DNA of 64,000 nt, taken from the NCBI GenBank assembly GCA_963691655.1, contig OY829328.1, positions 35,979,890 to 36,043,889 of the forward strand, in the 5' to 3' direction. How positions within the stretch are numbered: position 1 is the first letter of the stretch; each line of letters begins with the position of its first letter. This DNA is from Toxonevra muliebris (Eukaryota > Arthropoda > Insecta > Diptera > Pallopteridae). Both the position numbers and the translations under genes were made by a program. Positions 33,260 through 40,682 of this stretch are shown piece by piece. The notes under the pieces were generated by a model. That model was not told the DNA's origin and did not search any database. It saw only the letters and a list, made by a program, of their open reading frames with translations.

Positions 33260-34453
33260 TTATACAATTTTTCGTATTTCATTTGTTAGAGGAGTATATT
33301 CAATAAGACGATCGTGAAGTAATAAACAATATGCAGACGTATTTGCTGGAATGTTACTTGAAGATTTAAATTCGATTCTAATATCAATTGGTCCAGTTTT
33401 AACACTTTCATTCTGATATGTCACATCTATTACTATTAACGGTGCATCAGATTTATATTTTTCGGAAGTTAGAAGTGGTTGAGGATCTCTCATATAATAG
33501 GATTGTTGGAATTTTGAATACATTTCATATAATATGGCATAACGATCATGATCAAATTTCACATTTAGATCTTCATATGGGTATGTTTCTGAATTTAAAT
33601 ATACTTTCAAGTCAGTGAGATTACAATGTTGAAATGTATTTTTATTCTTTCCATCAGTTGATTGAAATCCAATAATTATTTGACGTGGCCTTTCATTTTG
33701 AAGAGCAAGTTTAACATTCCAAATATGATTTGTACCTGCAACAAGTGTGGGGTTTATATGACAATCCCAACTGCGAAATGCTAATTGGATAGGACGGCTG
33801 CTTTTAATTGTCTTGTAAATCTCTAGCTTAGTTGAATCTGATAGTTGAATATGAGGAACTTTCCACATAACATTTGAAATTTGAATTTTAACCTTTTCAT
33901 TCGGATCAGTAGAAAGAGCAACAAATTCATCCGATTTAGCACGTCGTAGAATTAATTCATGTTTCGCATTCAAAATTATTTTATGATAGTCTTCAGCAAA
34001 TCCTAAAAACATTTTTAACGGGATGCAAAAGTTAAAATGTCCTTCTTTTGGTACTAATTCTTTATGAGTTGACCATCCCGCATTCTGCAGCATTTTGCTT
34101 TCATTACCGCTTAGAGAAACATAATTTTTCATTGTTGTACTGATTCCTAGATTACGTGTCCGATCAATTTCCATTCCATTTATTTCATAACGAATTTCAT
34201 CAAATAAAAATCCTATACAATTGTTTTTGAATTTAATATTATTTGAAACTTTCTTCGGATCTACTGTTATTAAACCATCAATAAAAATAAAACTTTCGCT
34301 AGGTAAAATGTAGAGATCCTGATGTTGAATTGGTATACGGATTTCATCGCTGTTATTAAATGATTGTAAGTATGATGAGTAGCTATGATACTCTTTTTTG
34401 ATAACACTGTCATCATACAAAGGTTTTTGTAAAATGTTGATTATTTCACTCAT
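33260..34453 (-). CDS. Polinton major capsid protein (hexon-like, double jelly roll)
   Basis: The 397-aa protein starts MSEIINILQKPLYDDSV and has YEINGMEIDR, DYHKIILNAKHEL, HCNLTDLKVYLNSETYPYEDLNVKF and a C-terminal NIPANTSAYCLLLHDRLIEY. I recognise these as the pattern of animal Polinton/adintovirus hexon proteins. The double-jelly-roll fold is known for the family and is not proven by the sequence. Length fits a PRD1-like capsid subunit. The start ATG overlaps the stop of the upstream 56-aa gene in ATGA, which implies one transcriptional unit with the penton gene. No signal peptide or membrane span is visible. It would build the icosahedral shell. Confidence 0.85.
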   Translation of the reverse strand: MSEIINILQKPLYDDSVIKKEYHSYSSYLQSFNNSDEIRIPIQHQDLYILPSESFIFIDGLITVDPKKVSNNIKFKNNCIGFLFDEIRYEINGMEIDRTRNLGISTTMKNYVSLSGNESKMLQNAGWSTHKELVPKEGHFNFCIPLKMFLGFAEDYHKIILNAKHELILRRAKSDEFVALSTDPNEKVKIQISNVMWKVPHIQLSDSTKLEIYKTIKSSRPIQLAFRSWDCHINPTLVAGTNHIWNVKLALQNERPRQIIIGFQSTDGKNKNTFQHCNLTDLKVYLNSETYPYEDLNVKFDHDRYAILYEMYSKFQQSYYMRDPQPLLTSEKYKSDAPLIVIDVTYQNESVKTGPIDIRIEFKSSSNIPANTSAYCLLLHDRLIEYTPLTNEIRKIV

Positions 34454-34620
34454 AATAGTTTTTTTATTTTGAATCCTAATGTTTTCAAAAATTCCGTATT
34501 TGATTTTGTTAATATTTTGTTTTGAGCTCTCGTTTCTATGACTCCTCTTGTTTGTTCAACAGTTGACATAGAACTGACAAAAGGTACATGTTTCATAAAA
34601 TTTTTATTATAAATAATCAT
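34450..34620 (-). CDS. 56-aa Polinton small protein between capsid genes
   Basis: ATG at 34620-34618 overlaps the penton TGA, and its own TGA overlaps the MCP ATG, so both junctions are 4-bp ATGA overlaps. The 56 residues are basic and Lys/Thr-rich, ending LTKSNTEFLKTLGFKIKKLL, an amphipathic-helix-like tail. I recognise no family name. A frame placed so precisely between two capsid genes is unlikely to be chance. It could be a capsid accessory or assembly peptide. That is inference from position only. Confidence 0.7.
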   Translation of the reverse strand: MIIYNKNFMKHVPFVSSMSTVEQTRGVIETRAQNKILTKSNTEFLKTLGFKIKKLL

Positions 34621-35303
34621 TCTTTTTGAGGTTTAAGGTGGATCCGAAGAGTGATTGTTTCTCCGCGGAAATTTATTAGATCACCGTTTTGATCTACCAG
34701 CTTAACTGATATAGAACTTATCTCGCGAACGTTCACTGGTAAATATATAACATTATTCGGAACTTCGTTTATTTTATAGCCTGGGCTAACATCTGGTGAA
34801 AATTCATGAAGCGTATGCACAGGCACGTTATTTATGTATGATCCCATTATCAAATTACATTCAATGCGTATGCTATTAACTTTAATAATATTAACAGGAT
34901 TGTCAGATATATGTAATGTATTTGCGTTTAGTTCTCTTTTGCTAAATCCTAATAGCGAACCGATACTTCGATCTCTATTGAACCAGATTTGTTTATTGGA
35001 CTTGACTTCTGTTTTGAGCGTGTTGTTGTTTGCATAAATTGACAATGTAGTTGACAAGTTTGCACGTTGCAATTCCGACACAATATAATTTTTGATATCA
35101 TCCACCTCGTAAGATCCCACAGGTATTTCAACAACGCCACCTTCATAATGAAACAAATTATTAGTCTCATCGACGTTAGGTATAGAATTATAAGTTTGAA
35201 AATCAACAAGACCGCACAAGTAGTTTGTTTTTAATTGTATTGGTGGAAAATAATCTGCAGTTAATACTGAAGTATCTCCATTCAAAATAAATGTCATCGA
35301 CAT
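34617..35303 (-). CDS. Polinton minor capsid protein (penton-like)
   Basis: The 228-aa protein has FILNGDTSVLTADYFPPI near the N-terminus, LVDFQTYNSIPNVDETNN, then IPVGSYEVDDIKNYIV, SIGSLLGFS and PGYKINEVPNNVIYLPV, ending in FRGETITLRIHL. I recognise this as the single-jelly-roll penton-type protein of animal Polintons (recalled family pattern). It would occupy icosahedral vertices next to the hexon shell. A second in-frame ATG at residue 3 gives almost the same protein. Its stop overlaps the next small gene in ATGA. A 48-bp gap separates it from the protease stop. No insertion or frame break is seen. Confidence 0.85.
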   Translation of the reverse strand: MSMTFILNGDTSVLTADYFPPIQLKTNYLCGLVDFQTYNSIPNVDETNNLFHYEGGVVEIPVGSYEVDDIKNYIVSELQRANLSTTLSIYANNNTLKTEVKSNKQIWFNRDRSIGSLLGFSKRELNANTLHISDNPVNIIKVNSIRIECNLIMGSYINNVPVHTLHEFSPDVSPGYKINEVPNNVIYLPVNVREISSISVKLVDQNGDLINFRGETITLRIHLKPQKE

Positions 35304-35351
35304 GTTGATGGTTTAAAATGAAATAGCTTTTTGTGTGTATTGAAATTATAT

Positions 35352-35624
35352 TTATATATTTATTTCATATAAAAATTTTAAACATAAATGTCCACAATTA
35401 AAAGTATTATATTTTTGATGTCTGGTGTGATTATATCTAATGTTATGACCTAAGTACTTTATTATCTCTAATGGAGGTCGTAAATTTCCGAAACTATCGA
35501 AGTATTCATTATTGTTACAATTTTTATGATATGCTACCCAATGTGTGCCGAAACCAGAGCTGTCATCCAAATTAACTATACCACATTCATGTTTGCGAGG
35601 TTTTTTCGGTAGAGAGTTGCGCAT
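35352..35624 (-). pseudogene. Adenovirus-type cysteine protease, 5'-truncated or broken
   Basis: The 90-aa frame from the first ATG holds the full catalytic set of the adenain (C5) family: His28 in GTHWVAY, Asp43 in EYFDSFG, oxyanion Gln70 and Cys77 in FNCGHLC, with the family's Q-x6-C spacing. Maturation of capsid proteins would be its role. Conserved sequence continues in the same frame upstream of the ATG (FRGVFMRN and, further up, an ALNENDIIKY-type segment), but TAA at 35649-35651 interrupts it. The family is usually longer, so either the gene is disabled, or translation starts at the internal ATG. A third option is that splicing (TTTCAG just upstream, 35640-35635) bypasses the stop. All three remain possible. 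Confidence 0.75.
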
Positions 35625-35704
35625 GAAAACTCCTCTGAAATTAGCTAATTAACGTGTATATTTTATTATATCATTTTCATTGAGGGCTCTTTTGGGTAGT
35701 CTTT

Positions 35705-36529
35705 CTAAAAGTTTTTTGAACTCGGTGATAGATATAAACCATATCCTTTTTTATAAGGTTTGAGATGAAGTCCTTTTCCCATAGCTATAGCTTCAATAGT
35801 TTTGTTGTGGCGGTTAGCTTCTTTTAATTCTTCTCTTGCAGACTTTGCTGAAGTAATCCATTTTGCAACACCTGATGCACCAGATGTTACTGCACCCAGA
35901 GCTGATAAGGCCGCGAATAGTGGTATTAAAGGTAGCAATCCTCCAACTTTTGGAATGGGTATTATCCTAGGTATTTTAATATTTGATTTATTTTCACCAA
36001 AAGTTTTAGATATGGTTTTTCTAGCTGCTGCTATGGCACTTTTAATATCATAAGATTTTTTTACAACCTTTTTAGCATCTGTAACTGCTTTATTAAATAG
36101 TTTCCTTTCAACTGCATTGTACTTTTGCTTTGTCTTAATACCCATACCCAATTTAACTTTTGTTTTCATAGCGTTTGTTACAAACCAAGCTGCTGCACGT
36201 TCACTGACTTTACTATCTTTAGATTTGACACGATTCCACGCTTTTTCCTTTAAAATCTGATCTGCTATATGACGTTTTTGTACGTCTTTATTTTGCGAAT
36301 AAGCTATATCGTGAGCTTTACAAGCTGCATCTAATGGGTTTATACCTTTATCACCCCTTAGCAACCGCTTCTCTAGTTTTGTACCAGGACCGCAAAATTG
36401 ATAACCAGGCAAGTGAAGTTCAACCGGTAGACTGTTTATTAAATTGTTGACAAAACCTTTTCCTTCACGTGCTTGATTTCGACTGACAGGATATTTATAA
36501 AAATGTTTCATAATACATTGTTTATTCAT
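35705..36529 (-). CDS. Phospholipase A2-domain protein (parvovirus VP1-like)
   Basis: The 274-aa protein carries a VP1-type PLA2: calcium-loop segment YQFCGPG at residues 43-49 and the His-Asp catalytic pair in KAHDIAY (H73, D74, Y77). In parvoviruses this domain opens endosomal membranes during entry. In animal Polintons such proteins sit with the capsid genes, so a virion role is likely (inference). The middle is Lys/Arg-rich. Residues about 195-222 (LLPLIPLFAALSALGAV) are hydrophobic and could insert in membranes. The C-terminus is LKPYKKGYGLYLSP. The 3' end overlaps in another frame the upstream extension of the protease. The gene is divergent from the ATPase with a 57-bp gap. Confidence 0.85.
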   Translation of the reverse strand: MNKQCIMKHFYKYPVSRNQAREGKGFVNNLINSLPVELHLPGYQFCGPGTKLEKRLLRGDKGINPLDAACKAHDIAYSQNKDVQKRHIADQILKEKAWNRVKSKDSKVSERAAAWFVTNAMKTKVKLGMGIKTKQKYNAVERKLFNKAVTDAKKVVKKSYDIKSAIAAARKTISKTFGENKSNIKIPRIIPIPKVGGLLPLIPLFAALSALGAVTSGASGVAKWITSAKSAREELKEANRHNKTIEAIAMGKGLHLKPYKKGYGLYLSPSSKNF

Positions 36530-36586
36530 TAAAGTACACTCAATAAATGAAGATAACGCAATACAAGTTCCTGATATATATCAATA
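36530..36586. promoter_or_regulatory. 57-bp divergent promoter region PLA2/ATPase
   Basis: Starts of the minus-strand PLA2 gene (36529) and plus-strand ATPase gene (36587) leave only 57 bp. It contains GATATATATC at about 36573-36582, a TATA-like string near the ATPase start, and AT-rich DNA. It must hold both promoters or lie within an untranslated leader. No other motif is recognised. Confidence 0.45.
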
Positions 36587-37273
36587 ATGCGGTTAATTAA
36601 ACAAAATCAGACGATAAAAGTGAGAAATGTCGATCATTCTACAGAAAATTCCAGGGTTGTGAAACATAGTTCATTACTACCAAATAATATAAGATCACTT
36701 ATTGTGGGACCATCAAATTGTGGAAAGACGAATGTTATGCTAAGTTTAATAGAAAGCCCTAATGGACTCAAATTTGAAAATATATATATATTCTCGAAAT
36801 CTTTATATCAACCAAAATATGAATATCTGAAACAATTGATATCTTCCATTAAAGGAATAGGATATCACACATTTTCTCAAAATACTGATGTATTTCCACC
36901 AGAAAATGCCAAACGCAACTCCATTATGATATTTGATGATGTAGCTTGTGAGAAACAAAATAACATACGTTCATACTTTTGCATGGGACGACATAAAGAT
37001 ATAGATAGTTTTTATTTATGTCAAACTTACACACATGTACCAAAACATTTGATTCGAGATAATGCTAACTTTATTATTATATTTAAACAAGATGATATGA
37101 ATATGAAACATATTTATAGTGATCACGTAACTACAGATATGTCTTATGAAAAGTTTCGCGAAATATGCGCTGAATGCTGGAAGGAGAAATACGGTTTTTT
37201 GGTAATAAGCAAGGATGATTCTATTGATACATCACGATATAGAAAGGGATTTGATATTTTCATTCAACTATAA
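36587..37273 (+). CDS. Genome-packaging ATPase (FtsK/HerA type)
   Basis: The 228-aa P-loop ATPase has Walker A GPSNCGKTN at residues 41-49 and Walker B SIMIFDDV near 112-119. It continues with a central YLCQTYTHVPKHLIRDN segment (sensor/arginine-finger region) and a C-terminal FREICAECWKEKYGFLVIS. This is the A32/FtsK-type motor of Polintons and related viruses, which translocates DNA into preformed capsids. Length and motif order are complete, with no break. The first ATG sits 57 bp from the divergent PLA2 gene. 186 bp of spacer with tandem repeats follows. Role in packaging is established for the family and inferred here. Confidence 0.92.
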   Translation: MRLIKQNQTIKVRNVDHSTENSRVVKHSSLLPNNIRSLIVGPSNCGKTNVMLSLIESPNGLKFENIYIFSKSLYQPKYEYLKQLISSIKGIGYHTFSQNTDVFPPENAKRNSIMIFDDVACEKQNNIRSYFCMGRHKDIDSFYLCQTYTHVPKHLIRDNANFIIIFKQDDMNMKHIYSDHVTTDMSYEKFREICAECWKEKYGFLVISKDDSIDTSRYRKGFDIFIQL

Positions 37274-37386
37274 AACATTTGACAACATCACATATTTAAT
37301 CAGTTCTTATTATAACCTATTCGAATGCTGTAATTAATATCTGATCTGTTAAAAACTGTTTTTGATATTTGTTAAACCTGTTTTGG

Positions 37387-37458
37387 GAGCTGTTAAACTT
37401 TTTAGAGAGCTGTTGAACTTTTTAGAGAGCTGTTAAACTTTAAGAGAGACCTGTTAAA
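37387..37458 (+). repeat. 20-bp tandem repeats before the 296-aa gene
   Basis: Units GAGCTGTTAAACTTTTTAGA start at 37387, 37407 and 37427 (third truncated), with partial forms before and after (CCTGTTTTGG, ACCTGTTAAA). The last abuts the ATG at 37459. The array sits where a promoter or leader would be, so it may regulate the gene. No transcription factor site is assigned. Confidence 0.65.
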
Positions 37459-38349
37459 ATGGATGAAAAAGTACTAAGAGACATTATAAAAACTAGGAAT
37501 GTAATACGTCAAAAACACAAAGCCCTCAAAATTGGCGAATCTAATGCAGAAGCATTCTTTCAAACTACTTTTAAGCCAATAACAAAACCATTGAAAGAAT
37601 TTGTTGATGCGTCATCCAAAAATATTAATATTAAACCAGACGAAACAGTTTTTAATGACGAGATTAATTATAAGAAGTTGAAGGCAACAAGTACACCATT
37701 GAAAAACCCTAAACTTTTTGACGATACTTTTGCAACACCAAATCAAACATATAGTCTTGATGAAACTACAAAATTAAATCAAAGCCATCAAACTTTTCCT
37801 TCTGGCGTGCGTCTACATGATTTAAGTCAATTAGCACAGAAAAATGAGTTAGACGTAGTGTATGGGCCACATAAGGACAGTGATGGTATATGGAGAATTG
37901 GAAATGCTTCATTCATTTTAAATGATGATGAAATTCGTATAAATAATAAGAAATGGTATCTAACGCCAGGATTATATCAACTAATATTTTACAAAGCACC
38001 CCAAGAATATGCTGATGATGATTTAGATATTTATAAAAAAATTTTATTCGATACAAATGCGCATAAGCGAAATTATAAAAAACAAGAACAAAATAGAGGC
38101 ACGCGATCATCTAAGTATCAAAATATTATTAAAAATCTAATAAATGAAAAACCCAAGGAATATCCTAAGGGAAGCGGTTTAATGGAATTAAGTAAAAAAA
38201 GAGTAAACTATGTGTATTGGAATGATCTCAATGAATTGGTTGATAGGTTACGTCTTTTAATATCATCCCAACAAGCTGGACACAATAATCATAATAATGA
38301 AATAATTTCTATTATTGAAGAGCTAAAAGAAGAAGGAATTATAACATAA
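37459..38349 (+). CDS. Conserved Polinton protein, unknown function (296 aa)
   Basis: The N-terminal half is Lys/Asn/Thr-rich and probably disordered. The C-terminal half has DGIWRIGNASFILNDDEI, YLTPGLYQLIFYKAP, TNAHKRNYKK, GTRSSKYQNIIKNLI and finally VYWNDLNELVDRLRLLISSQ. I recall this C-terminal block as recurring in animal Polinton-encoded proteins, but know no biochemical role. It lies between the ATPase and the fibre-like gene in one plus-strand unit. A virion or morphogenetic function is the obvious guess from position only. Confidence 0.8.
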   Translation: MDEKVLRDIIKTRNVIRQKHKALKIGESNAEAFFQTTFKPITKPLKEFVDASSKNINIKPDETVFNDEINYKKLKATSTPLKNPKLFDDTFATPNQTYSLDETTKLNQSHQTFPSGVRLHDLSQLAQKNELDVVYGPHKDSDGIWRIGNASFILNDDEIRINNKKWYLTPGLYQLIFYKAPQEYADDDLDIYKKILFDTNAHKRNYKKQEQNRGTRSSKYQNIIKNLINEKPKEYPKGSGLMELSKKRVNYVYWNDLNELVDRLRLLISSQQAGHNNHNNEIISIIEELKEEGIIT

Positions 38350-38368
38350 ATTGATTTACATTTTGAGG

Positions 38369-38818
38369 ATGTATAACACTTTCCCGATGAGTGTAGATAA
38401 GTTTGGACGTTTTTCTAACAAGAATAATCATAAGCAGCGAGGACCAGTTGGGCCCCGTGGTTATGGCTTCAACTTGACTGAAGATGATAATTTTGATTTA
38501 AAATTAAAATGCATTCAGAATTTAGGAGAGCCGTTAAAAGAACACGATGCTACAACGAAAAAATTTGTTAACGATCAAGTTAATTTATGTTCGCAAAATT
38601 TAAATCAAAATATTAACAATTTAAGAATTGAAGTACTACAACGTATTAGATATGACAACATTGAATTAAAAAGAACCCTTGAAGAATTTATTGATAAAAA
38701 ACTACTATCCCATATAAATGATGTCGATAACAAGATAACAGACCTAGAAGATTATATGTTTAGTCACATGTCGACAGTCACAAAGGTTCCCGCAACGATT
38801 CCAACAATAAAATTTTAA
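38369..38818 (+). CDS. Collagen-like/coiled-coil fibre-type protein
   Basis: The 149-aa protein (from ATG at 38369; a later ATG at 38387 gives 143 aa) has a short Gly-Pro segment RGPVGPRG (residues 24-31), then NLGEPLKEHDATTKKFVND (51-69). The latter resembles the LKNVxDPxxxxDAVTKKYV motif of phage tail fibres. A long heptad-like helix follows (LNQNINNLRIEVLQRIRYDN and on). The order collagen-like, repeat, coiled coil suggests a trimeric spike or fibre attached to the penton (inference). It starts 20 bp after the previous stop and ends 4 bp before the integrase ATG. Confidence 0.7.
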   Translation: MYNTFPMSVDKFGRFSNKNNHKQRGPVGPRGYGFNLTEDDNFDLKLKCIQNLGEPLKEHDATTKKFVNDQVNLCSQNLNQNINNLRIEVLQRIRYDNIELKRTLEEFIDKKLLSHINDVDNKITDLEDYMFSHMSTVTKVPATIPTIKF

Positions 38819-38822
38819 TATC

Positions 38823-39740
38823 ATGAGTAAAAGACAATTAGTCGAAGAGTTACACAAACAAGCTCGTAAAAATTTTAAGCGTCGTAGGGTGATTATAAAA
38901 GGAATAGATGACTTATGGCAAGCAGATTTGGTTGAAATGGGGAATTTTTCAACATATAATAAAGGTCATCGGTATCTTTTAACTGTTATTGATACTTTTT
39001 CAAAATTTGCATGGGGTGTAGCCCTAAAATCAAAAAATGCCTTAGATGTGACAACAGCAATGAAAGGAATATTTGATTCGGGACGAAAACCAAATAATTT
39101 GCAGACTGATGATGGAAAGGAATTCTTTAATAAACATTTTCAAAACTTAATGAAAAGTCAAAACGTAAATCACTACTCAACATACAGCATATTAAAAGCT
39201 TCAATCGTCGAACGATTCAATAGAACGTTAAAAGGAATGATGTGGAAAGAGTTTAGTTTTAATGGTACATATCAATGGCTAAATATTTATAAGTTTTTAA
39301 TAAATAATTATAATAATAAACGTCACCGAACCATAAAAATGGCACCTTCTTATGTAAATTCTTCAAATGAAAATTTATTGTTAAACACTGTGTATAGCAA
39401 CTTGAAGAAATTTCACATACCTAAATTCGGTGTTGGTGATTATGTGCGAATTAGTAAATATAAACATTTATTTGAGAAGGGGTACACACCTAATTGGACC
39501 ACTGAAATTTTTAAAATTAAAATTATACAAGTAACAAATCCTACTACATACATATTAGAAGATTATCAAGGAAATGTAATAAAAGGAGGATTTTATGAAA
39601 TGGAATTAATGAAAACAAAATATCCTAGCTTGTATCTCGTTGAAAAAGTGTTGAAATGTAAAGGTGATAAGGTCTTTGTGAAATGGTTAGGATTCACAAA
39701 AGAACATAATTCATGGATAAATAAAAACGAAATTCTCTGA
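38823..39740 (+). CDS. Polinton integrase with C-terminal chromodomain
   Basis: The 305-aa retroviral-type integrase inserts the element with 6-bp duplication. Catalytic core residues are visible: D35 in QADLVEM, D96 in LQTDDGKEF and E130 in SIVERFNRTLK. A GVGDYVRISK segment begins the SH3-like region. Residues about 268-305 (LVEKVLKCKGDKVFVKWLGF, then NSWINKNEI) form a chromodomain that could read histone methylation and bias integration. The element's own AAACTG duplication agrees with this activity. The frame is intact and the length matches the family. No Zn-binding HHCC N-terminus was recognised. Confidence 0.93.
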   Translation: MSKRQLVEELHKQARKNFKRRRVIIKGIDDLWQADLVEMGNFSTYNKGHRYLLTVIDTFSKFAWGVALKSKNALDVTTAMKGIFDSGRKPNNLQTDDGKEFFNKHFQNLMKSQNVNHYSTYSILKASIVERFNRTLKGMMWKEFSFNGTYQWLNIYKFLINNYNNKRHRTIKMAPSYVNSSNENLLLNTVYSNLKKFHIPKFGVGDYVRISKYKHLFEKGYTPNWTTEIFKIKIIQVTNPTTYILEDYQGNVIKGGFYEMELMKTKYPSLYLVEKVLKCKGDKVFVKWLGFTKEHNSWINKNEIL

Positions 39741-39981
39741 ACTACTAATATACATATTTATATATACTAAAAAATTACCCCTTAAATATAACACATAAGG
39801 CAGATGAAAAAGAAAATATATATGCATGCGTTAGAAAAGGATGAATATAAAATAATTCCGATTTCTTTTTTATATTTATCTTAGTAAAATATTTTCATTG
39901 TAAGATTTTGTATAAAAGGTCTTTGCAAATAAGTTAAACGATCAGTTTTTGACAAGCATAGTACAGCGAACTAAAATTAAA
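39741..39981. other. Intergenic region integrase to 110-aa gene
   Basis: AT-rich, with no ORF or recognised repeat. It probably holds the 3' end of the plus-strand unit and the promoter of the next gene. The upstream in-frame TTG at 39949 is not taken as start. Confidence 0.5.
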
Positions 39982-40314
39982 ATGACTACAGCCGCAATTA
40001 ATGATTTCAATTGTAAAAATAAGAAGCAGCTGCTGTCTGTTAAAGATATGGATGAAAATAAACCATATTCAGTGATTATCGTCGTACGTAAAACTACACC
40101 ATACGGAATGAGACTAGAGATGGAGTTAGCAGAATTTCGTGTGATTCTTCCTGAACGATACGTTGAAGTTTTGGACACAACTTTAACGGCGGTTAATGAA
40201 GGTGGCTTTGAATTAATTAAAACATCAACAAATGGTGGCAAAACCTATAACTTCGAAATTTGCATCGCAGGAGATATTTCATGTCAACGTAAACAGCCTT
40301 TTTATTATTGTTAA
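39982..40314 (+). CDS. Small Polinton protein, 110 aa, unknown (OB-like?)
   Basis: ATG at 39982 (ATTAAAATGAC context) gives a 110-aa product with alternating hydrophobic beta-type segments: PYSVIIVVRKTTPYGMRLEM, ELAEFRVILPERYVEV, NGGKTYNFEICIAGD. I recall similar small proteins in insect Polintons, and the pattern would fit an OB-fold single-strand DNA-binding protein, which a protein-primed replicator would need. That assignment is weak inference. AATAAA at 40331-40336 follows the stop by 17 bp. The next gene is convergent. Confidence 0.65.
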   Translation: MTTAAINDFNCKNKKQLLSVKDMDENKPYSVIIVVRKTTPYGMRLEMELAEFRVILPERYVEVLDTTLTAVNEGGFELIKTSTNGGKTYNFEICIAGDISCQRKQPFYYC

Positions 40315-40391
40315 ACATATTTTTCCTTTGAATAAAATAAAAAACCAATTTAAATTAACCCCAACAAGTATCTTTTCTTTATTTATTTAAT

Positions 40392-40682
40392 TCATATATT
40401 ACAGCAAGGTGGAAAATTAGTGGTTAGCCTATAGTACAATTTCATAAGTTTTTCAGCATTTCTATTTCCAAACATTTGGCATTTACATGTATCTGGTCCT
40501 TCTGTTGCATTTTTGTCAGACCATGGACAAGTTCGAAGGTGATCATCAGGACTTAAAAGAAATGATTTTTCAAACTCCTTCTCCTCTAGCTCTGCTTGCA
40601 AATGTAACAATTGTGTTCTATGCTCATCCAAAATAATAAAATCAAATTCTATTAAAAATTCTTTTATTTTATTGCTATCCAT
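40392..40682 (-). CDS. Cys-rich 96-aa protein next to right TIR
   Basis: From ATG at 40682 (the TTG at 40706 is inside the TIR boundary and not used) the product is acidic and helical, DEHRTQLLHLQAELEEKEFEK. It then has Cys52, Cys66, Cys68, Cys93 and Cys94 in HLRTCPWSD, DTCKCQMF and PPCCN, which suggests a metal-binding tail. No family name is known to me. It begins 22 bp inside the TIR, mirroring pPolB, which starts 25 bp inside the left TIR, so both could be driven by TIR promoters. A double TTTATT on plus gives minus-strand AATAAA signals. Confidence 0.6.
   Translation of the reverse strand: MDSNKIKEFLIEFDFIILDEHRTQLLHLQAELEEKEFEKSFLLSPDDHLRTCPWSDKNATEGPDTCKCQMFGNRNAEKLMKLYYRLTTNFPPCCNI

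Noticed and set aside
34834..35037. Plus-strand ORF of 67 aa, and minus ORF at 34949-35209
   Set aside because: Both lie in alternative frames of the penton-like gene.
38351..38368. Earlier start for the fibre-like gene
   Set aside because: The codon there is TTG. ATG at 38369 or 38387 is the first usable start.
39949..39981. Earlier start of the 110-aa gene
   Set aside because: TTG. ATG is at 39982.
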